Below are positions 1 to 10,853 of a stretch of DNA of 64,000 nucleotides, in pieces (position 1 is the stretch's first letter; every line of letters begins with the position of its first letter). The position numbers were made by a program, and so were the translations under genes. A model generated the notes under the pieces. The model had not been told where the DNA came from. It did no database searches and worked only from the letters and a program-made list of their open reading frames with translations. Origin of the DNA: Malachius bipustulatus (lineage: Eukaryota > Arthropoda > Insecta > Coleoptera > Melyridae); the NCBI GenBank assembly GCA_910589415.1, contig OU342633.1:12252858-12316857 (forward strand), in the 5' to 3' direction.

Positions 1-48
1 ACAAGACGGAGGTAGGTTTAAGAATTATAATTTATGACATAGAAGGCC

Positions 49-996
49 GTGTCCATATACTCGGAGCACAAAATAACAAAATACGGTCGTGGAGAAGGGA
101 AATTGCATCCCATCGAGAAGGCAAAGGTGCCCTATGACACCATTCATATAGATCACCTTGGTCCTTTCACAAGGAGCATGAGAGGCCATAGTTATCTCTT
201 GGTGATAATAGATGCTTTCACTAAATTCGTAGTGGTGAAACCGACTTGAACTTTGACGTCTCGTGAGGTGATTGAACACCTGCGGGATGTATTTAGTATG
301 TTTGGATGTCCCAGGCGAGTCATCAGTGACCAAGGAAAAGCTTTTATGAGTGGAGCATTTAAGGCGTTTTTAGGGGGCCAAGGTGTGAAGCATGTAACTA
401 ATGCTATTGCAACCCCGCGGGCGAATGGACAAGTCGAGAGGACAAACCGAACGTTGATCGAGGCCTTAGGAGCGAGCTTAGAGACGGAAACTAGCTGGGA
501 TGATAAGATACCTGAGGTGGTTTGGGGTATCAATAATACCATCAATGCTAGTACTCGACATGTCCCAGCGGACCTCATGTTTGCATTTCCAGGAGGTACG
601 GTGTTTGGTGATTTGGCTAGTAAGGACCCAAGGAGAGGCCAGCAGACTGAGGTAGAGGCACGGAGAAGCCACGCCCATGCAAATCTAAATGAAGTAGCAA
701 GGAGAATGAAAGCCCGCTATGACCGGCGTCGAAAGGTTGCAACCGCATATAATAAAGGTGATTTGGTACTTTGGAGGAGGGCAGCTACTAGCATGGCGGA
801 GAAAGGAGTAAATAGTAAGCTTACGAGGAGATTTGATGGTCCTTACAAGGTGATGAAGGTGCTTGATGGCGATAGGTACATAATTACTGCAGTAAAAGGT
901 GTTAGGGGGTACAAAAATAATCGGTTCGTAGTAGCGGTGGATGCTCTACGACGGTACAAGAGTTTTGCATCGGGACTCGAGGAGGATAAGAGTTGA
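49..996 (+). pseudogene. Ty3/gypsy retrotransposon integrase (3' part of pol), one in-frame stop
   Basis: The translation reads as the catalytic core and C-terminal part of a Ty3/gypsy integrase, the enzyme that inserts retrotransposon cDNA. The catalytic triad is visible: Asp in HIDHLGP, Asp in VISDQGKAF and Glu in NGQVERTNRTL. It is followed by the usual basic tail (YDRRRK, then GDLVLW and RRFDGPYKV). One TGA at 247-249 interrupts an otherwise continuous frame (positions 49 and 253 share a frame), so this is an inactivated copy. Upstream of 49 all frames hold stops and no reverse transcriptase or RNase H is visible, so the 5' part is missing or outside the window. Family assignment is secure; the exact clade is not. 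Confidence 0.88.
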
Positions 997-999
997 ATG

Positions 1000-1540
1000 G
1001 CGATAGATGATTCTGAAGGTGAAATACATGATCGACAAGATCTGGTCGATCTACTAGAGGGATAGAGATATCAAGGTGAAATAGTAACGGTGTGATGACT
1101 ATGTGTGGTGTGATATCTTGACTCCCTCAACATAATTTCTACTCATAATTAATGTGGACATTAATTTGTTTCAGGATGGCCGAGTGTTACCAAACAACCG
1201 GCAGCACCGTGGCAATCACCACCGAAGGCGCATGTAAGCGGCGCCACTAGTCTCTTCTGCCAGGCGCGGTGGAGTCAGGCAGAAGGGGACTCTAATCTGA
1301 TGACAGGAGTGGTGACGTGTGTCCTGTCCCCTGTCAGATGTCAGGTGGGAGCGAGCAGACCGAACATCAGCTGGGGAAATGGACCATTCAGAACGGAACG
1401 GCGGTTAAGGGTAGTCGACAGGGTTACTGAATTATTTTCTTTTGTGTTCTTTGTGAAATTTTGGGGGTTAATAAAAAACGTGGTGGAGTTTATTTTTGAT
1501 TGATTGAATCCGGTAATAATAGAAATAAAAATACATTTCA
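1000..1540 (+). mobile_element. Probable 3' non-coding end / LTR of the preceding gypsy element
   Basis: No ORF continues here. The stretch is more GC-rich than its surroundings around 1180-1400, carries a polyadenylation-like AATAAA at 1470-1475, and ends where LINE-like sequence begins near 1541. Its position right after the integrase suggests a 3' LTR, perhaps starting near the TGTG at about 1092. No second LTR copy is in the window for comparison, so the borders are a guess. Confidence 0.35.
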
Positions 1541-2217
1541 ATTAAATAATAAATTCAATATTGAAAACGTAGAATCTTTAAAATTATTAGGTTTTAATTT
1601 AGATAAAACTCTTAATTAGAAATTACATATTAATACAATATCAAAAAAACTGTGCAAAGTTTGCTTCCAACTGCGATTTTTAAAGAATAAAGGATTAAAA
1701 TTAGGAATTTTAAAAACAGTGTACTATTCAAATTTTTATTCTATTTTAAAATACTAGGCAATGTTAATCGCATGACATCTTGTAAAAAATTATTTAAAAA
1801 TTTCAAAATTTTATCATTTCCAAGTCTATTTATATACGAATGTCTCTGTTTTGTACATAAAAATAAAAATTTGTTTACTTTTTTCAATTCTAATACAATT
1901 ATTTTAAATAAACATAATACCACTCATTATGGATTATCTTCTGAATACATATGTGCCAAAATTTATAATCATTTACCAAATAATTACAAAAAATATAATT
2001 TAAAAAAATTTTCAAAAGAAATTAAAAATATTTTATTACAAAAATGTTACTATAGCTTAAATGAATATTTGAACAATTCTTTGGATTTATAATTTCATAA
2101 CTTTATTTCATAATTTTATAACTTTATAACTAATTTTACGATTTATTATTTTCCACAAAAAATACAATAATATGTATTTATAATGAGGAAATAAATGTTA
2201 TTATTATTATTATTATT
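1541..2217 (+). pseudogene. LINE reverse transcriptase C-terminal remnant with TTA-repeat tail
   Basis: Broken frames give the C-terminal region that follows the RT domain in Jockey-like LINEs: a SKKLCKVCFQLRFLK-like stretch, then PSLFIYECLCFVHKNKN, HNTTHYGL and AKIYNHLPNNYK, ending LLQKCYYSLNEYL. Stops and frameshifts before 1772 show decay; 1772-2092 is the longest open part. A (TTA)n run at 2198-2217 follows, the kind of short tandem tail that ends several insect LINEs, and a similar tail ends the LINE at 53-57 kb. The copy is 5'-truncated, as LINEs often are. Confidence 0.75.
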
Positions 2218-2231
2218 CAAACTTTACCGCT

Positions 2232-4700
2232 TTGTCAAAAAAATACACTATTAAATATTTGGAAATAAGTAGTACAGAAACGTCTTCAAACAAACTAACA
2301 GGAACTAGTAGTGATGGGCAGGAACGATCGAATGCTGAGGTTGCTGCTGTAGTATCAACGACCTCGTTACAGGACTCGATGATTGAATCGGAACAATCTA
2401 CAAGCGAGCAGGTAGAGCCAAGAAATGACGATGTGAATGTAGAAGATACTGAAAACATTGAGATGGTACCGGTAAAAATTATTGATAAAACGTCAATTGA
2501 AAGGAAACTCCAACCGGGCTGTATTTATTGCGGAAAGATCAGAAAGACGGTAAAAAGTCGTATGGAGTTGCGTACCTATAATCGAGCGACAATTGGACGG
2601 CGATACGCAGAAAGCTACCAACCCTCAAAAGTGACAAACTGAGATAATCAGCTTTAAAGTTTTTGTTAATTTAAAAAAGCTGTAGGATGTTTAAATAGTG
2701 ATTTGAAACTTTTTTGATTCTAATAGGTCTTTTGATATTTTATGTTTGTTTAGATATTATGAATCATAAAATATAAAGGTAAAATGGTAACTTTTTGTGG
2801 GTTGGTGTGTTTTTATGCAAATTAAAAGAATTAACAAAATAGACATGTTGGTTAGCTTTTTGACGTTTTATAGGGTACATTATTAATTGAGGCTTGGTAG
2901 GTTTTTACAGAATGCAGAATGCGTTATTAACTATCCAAATCAGCACCCAACCCAAAATCTGGTATATTCTGGGTTGGTAGCTTTCTGCATAATACCAGTC
3001 CAATTGAAACTGGTATTATTATGTGAAAAGCGCGTACATTGAACGATATTAAGCTTCTAGAAATACTAACAAATAGAGCTTATAATATCAATGAACTTCA
3101 TTACCACAGAGACTGTCATCGCAATTATGAAGTACGTAAATCGATTCTAAATCCACGTCCACCTCCTGCTTGGCAAGACACACGAGAGACTCATCGACAA
3201 TCCTTCCAAGAGCTTGTTACTTTATTGACCACGTTATTAAAAACAAGCAATGTGTATTTTTCTCATTCATAATTCGTCTATAAAATGAAAATTTGGAACG
3301 ATTATTCAAAGACAAAAAGATAGAATCATGGAATCAAGCAACAGTATATGCAGTTGAGAATAAAATAATAGAAAAATACAGCGAAGACTTACAAATCAAG
3401 ACAGCATTAAAAAAAAAATTAACACCTTCCTGCGATTTTATATTGACTGAAGAACATATGGAATTTCTGAGAGAGGAAGATATAATTATTCTGAGAACAA
3501 AAGTATTAAATATTGAGAAAAGATCGTTGCCAACTAAATTGAATGTACAAGATGTGATCGCCGGAGAATGCTCTATTCCTCCTGCATTAAATAATTTTTT
3601 TTGACAATGATCGGGGGCACTCGGTCTCGTCGCCGAAAAAATGAGGATTGTCAACGAAAAATTCAATCCATAAGCTATGACGTAATAAATGCAGTATCCA
3701 CAGGGAGAATAAAAACTTCAAAACATTTAACACTTGGTATGACCATGAAAAGTTTGACGATAGTCGAAAAGTCATTGAAATCTTAAACAAGTACGGTCAC
3801 TGCTCCAGTTATAATATTATTGAAGAAATCGAGACAGAATTAACATTCTCTTCAACGGATCAACAGGATTTGTGCCCTCCAGATATCGTTAAAACTGGGA
3901 ACTTAATTACAGGTGTGGCGTACGACAATTATGATCGATTTGTCGATACTCATACCGGTAAAGATACTCTTCATGACACTGTCGGTATCATCTACCAGAC
4001 CATACCTTCGTCAGCTACTGGGGAGTATTTTTCTGATCCTGATTCCATTCCTAGTACCTCTGCGGTAACTTCAGCTTCAACTACTGTTCCTCAATCTACG
4101 CCAGGTCCCAGTACCTCTACAACAACTTCAGCTTCCACTGCCTCTCAAGCCACATTGTCATCAAGCCAGTATTGTACGAAAAGAAGGAGAACATATTATG
4201 ACGCTGTAACTTCAGACTTGCAGCCATATTACAAGTAGTCAAAAGTCGTTGAACTATTATTACCTCTTGAAGATGAGCGCCGTAAAACAATTCCGAATAA
4301 CCTTAATGTCATGCGATCTCTTGATACAATTTGGATGTTATCTCACGCTCTCAAAATTCCAAAAACACCAATGTGGGTTGGCTACAATAGTAAACGATTT
4401 AACGATTCCAGCTCAAAGCAGAAAATTTCTTATTTAATAACTATAAATCTATCCCTAACGAAATGGGAAGTCGTGCACGAAACATTACTGCAATGTCAGG
4501 ACATGGCAAAAGAATTGAACCAGCGATACATGGAAGTAACCTATGATTTGGCTATTGCTAAGATGACAATGCAAATTCAGTCTGCAAATAATGAGACATT
4601 CAACAACATATTTATTCATCTCGGGAGTTTTCACATAATGATGGCATATTTTCGAGTTGTTGTTAGATCAGCCGAATTGCTAGGTCTCTACTTATTCTAA
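2232..4700 (+). pseudogene. Decayed ORF of an unclassified invertebrate repeat family with Cys/His motif
   Basis: Several pieces in shifting frames appear to belong to one protein. 2232-2606 ends with a C-x2-C motif (CIYCGK). 3039-3272 continues with HYHRDCHRNY, likely the other half of the same zinc-binding motif. 3293-3604 is helical and charged. 3870-4238 holds NYDRFVDTHTGKDTLHDTVG followed by a Ser/Thr/Pro-rich stretch. 4249-4700 holds SLDTIWMLSHALKIPKTPMW and HLGSFHIMMAYF. I recognise the TGKDTLHDTVG and LGSFHIMMAYF signatures from a repeated ORF family seen in cnidarian and arthropod genomes, but I cannot name its enzyme class. Stops, frameshifts and an insert at 2607-2988 make this copy dead. 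Confidence 0.5.
2607..2988. mobile_element. Short inverted-repeat (MITE-like) insert in the 2.2-4.7 kb ORF
   Basis: GCAGAAAGCTACCAACCC at 2607-2624 recurs as a perfect 18-bp inverted repeat at 2971-2988. Between them is AT-rich, non-coding DNA. The element separates the two halves of the Cys/His motif of the surrounding ORF. No clear target duplication is seen. A second hairpin (ATAATACCAGT ... ACTGGTATTAT) lies directly to the right. Confidence 0.6.
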
Positions 4701-5260
4701 AATGTTCTGTGAACTGTTGAGCGTCAAGTTGCGGCACAGTTTCTTCAAAAAAAGTTGGCATTTTTTGGAACCTCGAAGAGTCCTTCCAACTCTTCCAAAT
4801 CTTCGTCGCTTGAACTTAAACGCATCAATATGATTTAGAATACTTGAATTTTTTTATGGAAAATGAGCCGAACAGCATGCACTCTTATCTAGAAATTACT
4901 AGTAATGATAATAAGAAGTAAATAATTATTCTTTCTTACTTTGCTGTACTCCAACCTTCTGAAAAATTTTAAATTATAATAATATTATTATTATATAAAC
5001 AAGAACGAAATTTGAAGGTTATAATTCGGTCCGAGCTAAACATTCCCGCTTCGATCCCAGGATCTGTCGAATGCCTTCCGAAGTCCGAAAATGAACAGGC
5101 GAGCTCCACGAACAAGGGATTATTAATCCGGAGCACGTTCCGAATGAGAATATTCTTCACCGCGAACGGTCAATTATGAACTGCACATGCGATAATACTC
5201 TGAACGCGTTCGGGATAGTCTTCGCGAAAATAACTAAAGATAGCTTCGTTCGCGGATACA
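4701..5260. other. Non-coding stretch, no gene seen
   Basis: No ORF with recognisable content. From about 5150 the words TTCGCG, GAACGCGTTC and GTTCGCGGA recur in both orientations, leading into the palindrome array. This could be the subterminal part of an unidentified DNA element. Confidence 0.4.
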
Positions 5261-5261
5261 G

Positions 5262-5465
5262 TTCTGAACCGGTTCAGAATTCTTGCGTATGCGCAGTGTG
5301 AAAAGCGGCGTTCGCGGTGCATAAATCCTGAATTTCTAGTAACAGTTCTATGTTCGCGGAACTCATTGAACCGGTTCATTATCGGTTCTGAACCGGTTCA
5401 TTATCGGTTCTGAACCGGTTCATTATCGGTTCTGAACCGGTTCATTATCGGTTCAGAACCGATTA
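5262..5465. repeat. 22-bp tandem repeat carrying GAACCGGTTC palindromes
   Basis: GAACCGGTTC occurs at 5368, 5390, 5412 and 5434, exactly 22 bp apart, within the unit GAACCGGTTCATTATCGGTTCT. A fifth copy at 5266-5275 sits in a longer 18-bp palindrome at 5262-5279, and a partial unit follows at about 5450. The core AACCGGTT matches the well-known consensus of Grainyhead/CP2 factors. That is a sequence resemblance only. Confidence 0.9.
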
Positions 5466-5742
5466 TAGCAGTTCTGGGATTTTTCAGGAACTAGAAGTTC
5501 GGTTCGGCTGCTAATGCGCTGATGTCAATGAAAAGTTAGTCAGAACGTGTGTTTCGTTTTCTGCTTTTATGGTTAGAATAGAATATAGAGGTTAAAATAA
5601 GTTTGTTGATGATCGTGGTTCGTGGTCACGCTGCACATAATTTAATTTAACTTTTGTTTGTGGTAATTTAACTGTGTAACTAGTTATTAGTGTAATAAGG
5701 TGTAAAGTAATAATAAATTTTAGTAAAACGATTAGAAAAATT

Positions 5743-6530
5743 TTGCGGGATAAAGAATTTGATAACTGGTGTAATTTTAATCCAAAGGGAAAAGGTGTAA
5801 TTTTATACAATGAAGTACCTTCTGCTAATAGTTGGATCTATAGGAAAAATAATGGTTTGAGCTGTTCTGAATGGAGAGATTGTATAAAAATGACGTGTAA
5901 TGTGGCAGCAGTCAGAGCAATACCCGGAAGGGGACCAAACACAAACCGTTGTAGACATTGCAACGAGTTTGAATCTCCTGCTCATGTGTTAGGTTCCTGT
6001 AAACACGGCAAATTAGCTCGAATAAAGAGACACAACGAAATTAGAAGCCTTATTGCTGATGAATTTAGGAGTAAGGACTTCGAAGTTCATGAAGAAGTGT
6101 TGGGTGTTTCTTCTGCTGATAGCATTAGACGGATTGATATAATTGCAATCAATCGTAAGAACAATGAGGCCATAATAATTATAGATCCGACTATTAGATT
6201 TGAGGATAATCTTGACCAGCCTGAGAAAGTTCATCCAGAAAAATGTAACATCTATGAGCCCATATTATCGAGATAAATTTAATATCCACCAAATTGATGT
6301 AATAGGATTATTTTTTGGATCTAGAGGAACACTTTCGAAAAAAATATTTAAAATTTAGAAAACAATATAAATTGTCAAAATCTTTAGATGAAAATATAGT
6401 TATCAAAATTCTAAAAAGTTCAGTGTATATTTTAAGAAATCATTTATTTGGAATAGGGAAACAACGACTTATCTTTAAAATTGATTATAATATGATACCT
6501 ACAGATACATTTTATAAGTTTAATTTAATT
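5743..6530 (+). pseudogene. R2-like non-LTR retrotransposon 3' end: zinc motif plus restriction-like endonuclease
   Basis: The open part (5743-6276) carries a CCHC-type motif, CRHCNEFESPAHVLGSC followed by KHG. A restriction-enzyme-like endonuclease core follows, with RRIDIIAINR and EAIIIIDPTIRFE supplying the expected D...D/E pattern. This is the target-nicking nuclease found at the C terminus of R2/CRE/NeSL-type LINEs. The frame shifts near 6268; the continuation (KFNIHQIDVIGLFFGSRGT, then SLDENIVIKILKSSVYILRN) is in another frame to about 6530. The RT domain is absent, so this is a 5'-truncated, frameshifted copy. The upstream 5466-5742 shows nothing recognisable. Confidence 0.8.
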
Positions 6531-6633
6531 TAATTTACTCATTTCCTTAAATTGCTAATTTAAAAAAAAAATATTTGTTATACTGTGTGTTTAGGCATTT
6601 TAGTTATTAACTAAACAGTTTTCTAAATAAAGA

Positions 6634-6652
6634 AATATATATATATATATAT
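6634..6652. repeat. (AT)n microsatellite
   Basis: A run of alternating A and T precedes the first Harbinger copy. It may be a decayed insertion boundary. Confidence 0.7.
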
Positions 6653-6796
6653 TTAACCGGTACCGAGCGACAGCAAACAGCAAACTCAGTTAAACTTTGT
6701 TTTGCAGCACAATCTAGTAGGTATAAAGTAAGTTAATGATCTGTTGATGTTCAACTTCCAATGGCTGTTTTTTTACAGATATATTTTCACTGTACA

Positions 6797-8087
6797 ATGT
6801 CGGACCATTTATCATCCAGTGATGAGGACATGGAAGACTAGAATTGGTTGATGTTCCCAAGAGTGGAACTTATTTTGAAGCAGTGGTGCCCGAGTTTAGC
6901 GAAGAAGAATATATACATAGAGCATTTTCGATTAACACGTCAAAAAACTGAAGAGTTAGCAGAGTACTATAAAACGCAGGAAGGCGATTCAGAGAAGGTT
7001 ACACCACTGAAATACACTGTTTTTTTGTAGTTTTCCGCAAATGAAGCAGCTTCATTTAGAGATGTTGCCGATAGATTTCATGTAACGAAAAGCACCTTAT
7101 TCAAAATTGTAAGAAGAGTTACATATTTTCTAAGCAATCTATCTCCAGGGGTAATACAGTGGTCAAATGATTTGGAGAAAGTAGATATTGAAACAAATTT
7201 CAGAAATAACAATTTCCCTGGTGTCGTTGGGATTATTGATGGCACACACATAAAAATAGATAGGGATTATTGATGGCACACACGTAAAAATAGATAAACC
7301 TGCAGAAGATCCTGACTCATATTTAAATCGGAAACATTTTTATTCAATTCAGGTAATCATTTTCATGTTTTTTTTTATTTATAAATGTCGTCCATTAAAT
7401 TGATAAATTATAAGTATCTACTAACTTGTAAACAAATAAGAATATTACACGCTTTTTCAAATCTCGTTTTTAAAGTAATGAACTAGGTACATGTTTTATT
7501 TATAATTCTGTTTTAGGTTCAAGTGGTATGTTACCACCGACGAAGAATTCGAGATACCCTAGGTCGGTGCACCACAGCTGGGTTTTCCGGTTTTCCGTTT
7601 TCCCTTGAATGCCACCTGGCTCGAACGTTGTGGAGATTTATACATTTTAGGCGATAGTGGCTATCCTTGCTTAAGGAATTTGTTGACTCCATTTAGGAAT
7701 AATGGACGTTTGACCAGACGTCAAAGAAAATTTAATTATGTACTGTCCAAAAACAGATACATAATCGAACACTGTTTCGGAATTATGAAACAAAAATTCC
7801 GACAACTTTACCATGTAAAGATCAAAGATATCGAATGCATTGTTCATTTTATACGAGCATGTGCAGTTTTACATAATATATCACTAGATGTTCATTTGGA
7901 TATAGGCGAACAATCAATAGCTCCTCACGAAGACATAGAGTTGCAAAATGAAGGACAAGAAGCAGAGAAGAGGGGGCACAATAGATCTGTAATAGGTCGC
8001 AGCGCATCTGACACCCTCAATATCAAAATGAAGGACAACCAGAACTGGATGACAGACGTGGTGTGGCAGTTCAAGAAGAAGTTATGA
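6797..8087 (+). pseudogene. PIF/Harbinger transposase, copy 1 (with intron)
   Basis: The translation follows a HARBI1-like DDE transposase. The N-terminal region starts at the ATG at 6797 and hits a TAG near 6839. It continues FRLTRQKTEELAEYY, then SFRDVADRFHVTKSTLFKIV, then GVVGIIDGTHIKID with the first catalytic Asp. Second part: LGDSGYPC (second Asp) and IIEHCFGIMKQKFRQL (Glu). A canonical intron is supported: the exon ends FYSIQ at 7352, GT starts at 7353, AG ends at 7516, and the frame resumes VQVVCYH. Damage includes in-frame stops and a 34-bp tandem duplication at 7229-7296. A HARBI1-type transposase excises and reinserts its element; this copy cannot do so. Confidence 0.85.
7229..7296 (+). 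repeat. 34-bp tandem duplication inside Harbinger copy 1
   Basis: The 34 bases at 7229-7262 are repeated at 7263-7296 with a single A/G difference (ACACACATAA versus ACACACGTAA). Because 34 is not a multiple of 3, the duplication breaks the transposase frame just after the first catalytic Asp. Confidence 0.95.
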
Positions 8088-8194
8088 ATAATTTGCAGCT
8101 TGTATTGCAGTGAATAATAAAGCTGGGTTTATACGGCTTTTTTAACCGAAAATTTAGGATTAAGGATAATCGGACGAAATTGTATTTTGTAAAC

Positions 8195-9892
8195 CTTATC
8201 GATTTCCGTACAGTCAAAAGGCGGAAATAAATAAACAGATTGAGGACATGTTGAGACAAAATATAATAACCGAAAGTGACTCTCCTTACAATTCCCCTAT
8301 ATTTTTGGTTCCTAAAAAGACCGATAAATATGACGTTAAAAATTTAGACTTAAAAAGTGAATATTGGCAAATTGAAGTTGATCCACAGGACCAACCACTT
8401 TTTCCACGGAACAAAGCCACTGGCACTTTTTAAGAATGCCCTTTGGTTTGCGAAACGCACCAGCCTGTTTCGCGCGTGTGATGAATAATATACTGAAAGG
8501 ACTCTTAGACAAAATTTGTCTAGTATATCTCGATGACATAATTACTTTAGGCAAAAGTTTAGAGGAACATCTCTAAAATTTGGTAACGGTTTTTAACAGA
8601 TTAGAACATAAATTCAAATGGAAAAATTCGAATTCTGTTTGACAGAAATCGAATATTTAGGTCACTTTGTGACAACCGAAGGTATAAAACCTAACCCGAA
8701 ATTAGTCGAAAAAATCCAAAAGGTACCATTACCAAAGACCCAAAAACAAATTAAATCGTTCCTAGGATTAACTGGTTATTACCGCAAATTTATAAAAAAT
8801 TATGCTACTTTAACTAAACCATTAAAACCCTTTGCCTTAAGAGAAACGACAAAATTGAACATACACCTGAGTTCATAAAAAATGCCTTCACAGCCTCCAA
8901 TTTTAGTTTATCCCTATTTTAGTAAGCCTTTTAATGTGACCACCGATGAATCAAACGAGGGGTTTGGAGCAATACTATCTCAAGAGCCGATCGGAAAAGA
9001 TAAACCAATTATGTACATAAGCAGAACTCTAAATAATCATGTAATTCACTATCATGCTAGTGAAAAAGAATGTCTTGCCATAATATGGGCGACGAAAGTA
9101 TTCCGACCCTATTTATATGAAAGAAAGTTCACGTTGATTAGTGACCATAAACCCCTTCAATGGTTATTCAATTTTAAGGAGCCAACTTCAAAAATTTTCC
9201 GTTGGCGATTGAAATTTGAAGAGTTCGATTATGACATCCAATATAAAAAAAAGTAAATTGAATACCAATGCCGATTTCCTTTCCCGTCAATCCTCTCGAA
9301 ATAAGTCATCCCGATGATTTACCATCTTTATTTTTATCACCCCGGTGATATAGCCGAAAGACAATTATTAAGCCCGAAAGAACTAGACCACGAATTAAAT
9401 TCATTAAACCTGCCAACTGCAGCAGAATCCAAAATTAAAATTAGCTCAGACATTCAGTTAAGACCACCAAGTCCAAGAAAACAAACAAAAGAATTGACGA
9501 CACAACCTCCATATCGTAAATTTACTTAATGAATATGTTGATCTGAATGTTACTAATGCCCTTCATAGCACTCAACCTAAATTATATGAGGACTTGGCAA
9601 CAATAGTTAACTAAAATTTTGACGGATCAGTCAAATTTGTATACTGTTCGAAACTATTAAAAAACGTTACGGATGAAAATACAAAAACTAACTTAATGCA
9701 AACACTTCATGCACCCGGACATCGGAGAGCCCAAGAACTAACCGCAGAAATAAATAGAAAATTTTACTGGCCCAACATCTTGCTGGATTGCCAAAAATAT
9801 GTTGACAACTGTCAAATCTGCCAACAAGCCAAATATGAACGACACCCACAAAAATTAAAACATAAGACTTTTTTTTGCGACGCACCACTTTA
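8195..9892 (+). pseudogene. Ty3/gypsy pol: reverse transcriptase, RNase H, start of integrase
   Basis: In order, with frame breaks: KQIEDMLRQNIITESDSPYN and SPIFLVPKK (RT start). [10 protein letters not shown] then VYLDDI near 8518-8545 is the RT active site. YLGHFVTTEGIKPNP and FLGLTGYYRKFIKNYA form the RT thumb/connection. PFNVTTDESNEGFGAILSQ and LISDHKPLQWL near 8930-9165 are RNase H. HAPGHRRAQEL ... CQICQQAK near 9705-9830 is the integrase HHCC zinc domain. Frameshifts or stops lie near 8431, 8575, 8879 and 9255. The sequence ends abruptly at about 9892, where Harbinger copy 2 begins, so the integrase core is missing. Gag, protease and LTRs are not seen. Confidence 0.88.
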
Positions 9893-10130
9893 ATGAGCCT
9901 GGTTGAACGTGTTCAATATTACGTCATCGTTTAGTAGGATCGCTCGAATGCGTGTTTTAAACCAATCAGCCAGCAAGAGAAACATAACCACAAATTAAAA
10001 AAAATTAAATTGCGATCTCTTCCTCCTCCCTCCCTTTCGCTTCCCGCCAAATTCCCGTTCATCCGCTCCTCTGAGGCTCTAGGTAGTATCTAGAAGTTTA
10101 ATATAAGAACCTTGATACAAGAAAATAGGA

Positions 10131-10853
10131 ATGGAAGGCGAAGAAGGCGTAGCCGAAGTTGTATTCCTATTGAATTCTTTTAATGTTGATGATGTATTAT
10201 TATTAGTTATGAAATGGATAGAAGATACCAGCGAAGAAGACATGTTGCTATGCCAAGTTCCTTTACACAGTTTAATAAATCATATCCGTGTAGAAGGATA
10301 CCTAGAAGAGTGGTTACCACTATATTTGGAATACGATTTTTTCCAACTATTTCGGATGAACAGGCAAACCTTTCATGAATTATTTACAGAAGTGAATAGT
10401 AATTCATATTTAGAAATTTAATTTTCAGGTAGGTACCCAAAGTAACCACTTTTTTGTTATAATTTGTGATGATAATATTGGTTTTTAAGGTGGCAGAATA
10501 CCTGTTTCTTCATAGAAGCAGTTATTAATTTTACATTGTGGTGGCTAGAAAAAGTTTTGCTAAGTGCTGCAGATAAATTTAATCTAGCTGTCTCCACAGT
10601 ACATAAATGTACCGAACATGTCTTCTTGAAAAATAAATACATTGTATGGCCTACTCGAACAGAACAAGACATAATTCAGAGACAATTTATGGAGAAATGC
10701 AATTATCTTGGTTTGTACCAGCATCAAGTAGTTAGTAGGTAATTATTATGTAAATTTACTTTGTTTCGTTTTTCTTTAATTTACGCGTAATTGGGACAAT
10801 CGATTGATGCAATATACCCATCCGAGTACCTAAACACCAACAAGAAAGCTATA
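10131..10853 (+). pseudogene. PIF/Harbinger transposase copy 2, 5' part
   Basis: 10131-10421 opens with a 96-residue N-terminal region (YDFFQLFRMNRQTFHELF is the Harbinger N-terminal signature). 10536-10742 continues FNLAVSTVHKCTEHVFLKN. VIGTIDxCNIPIRVPKHQQE at about 10788-10850 contains the first catalytic Asp region. Likely introns fall at about 10422-10535 and 10738-10787. A TGA follows the catalytic Asp. The coding sequence is then cut by an inverted-repeat element at 10854 and resumes at 12408. Confidence 0.75.

Noticed and set aside
1772..2092. Independent gene with helical Lys/Asn-rich protein
   Set aside because: The text matches the C-terminal region of LINE RT proteins and is followed by a LINE-type tail.
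5366..5465. Regular 22-bp repeat as a possible CRISPR array
   Set aside because: There are no unique spacers, since the units are contiguous and identical, and the surrounding DNA is eukaryotic with introns and LINEs.
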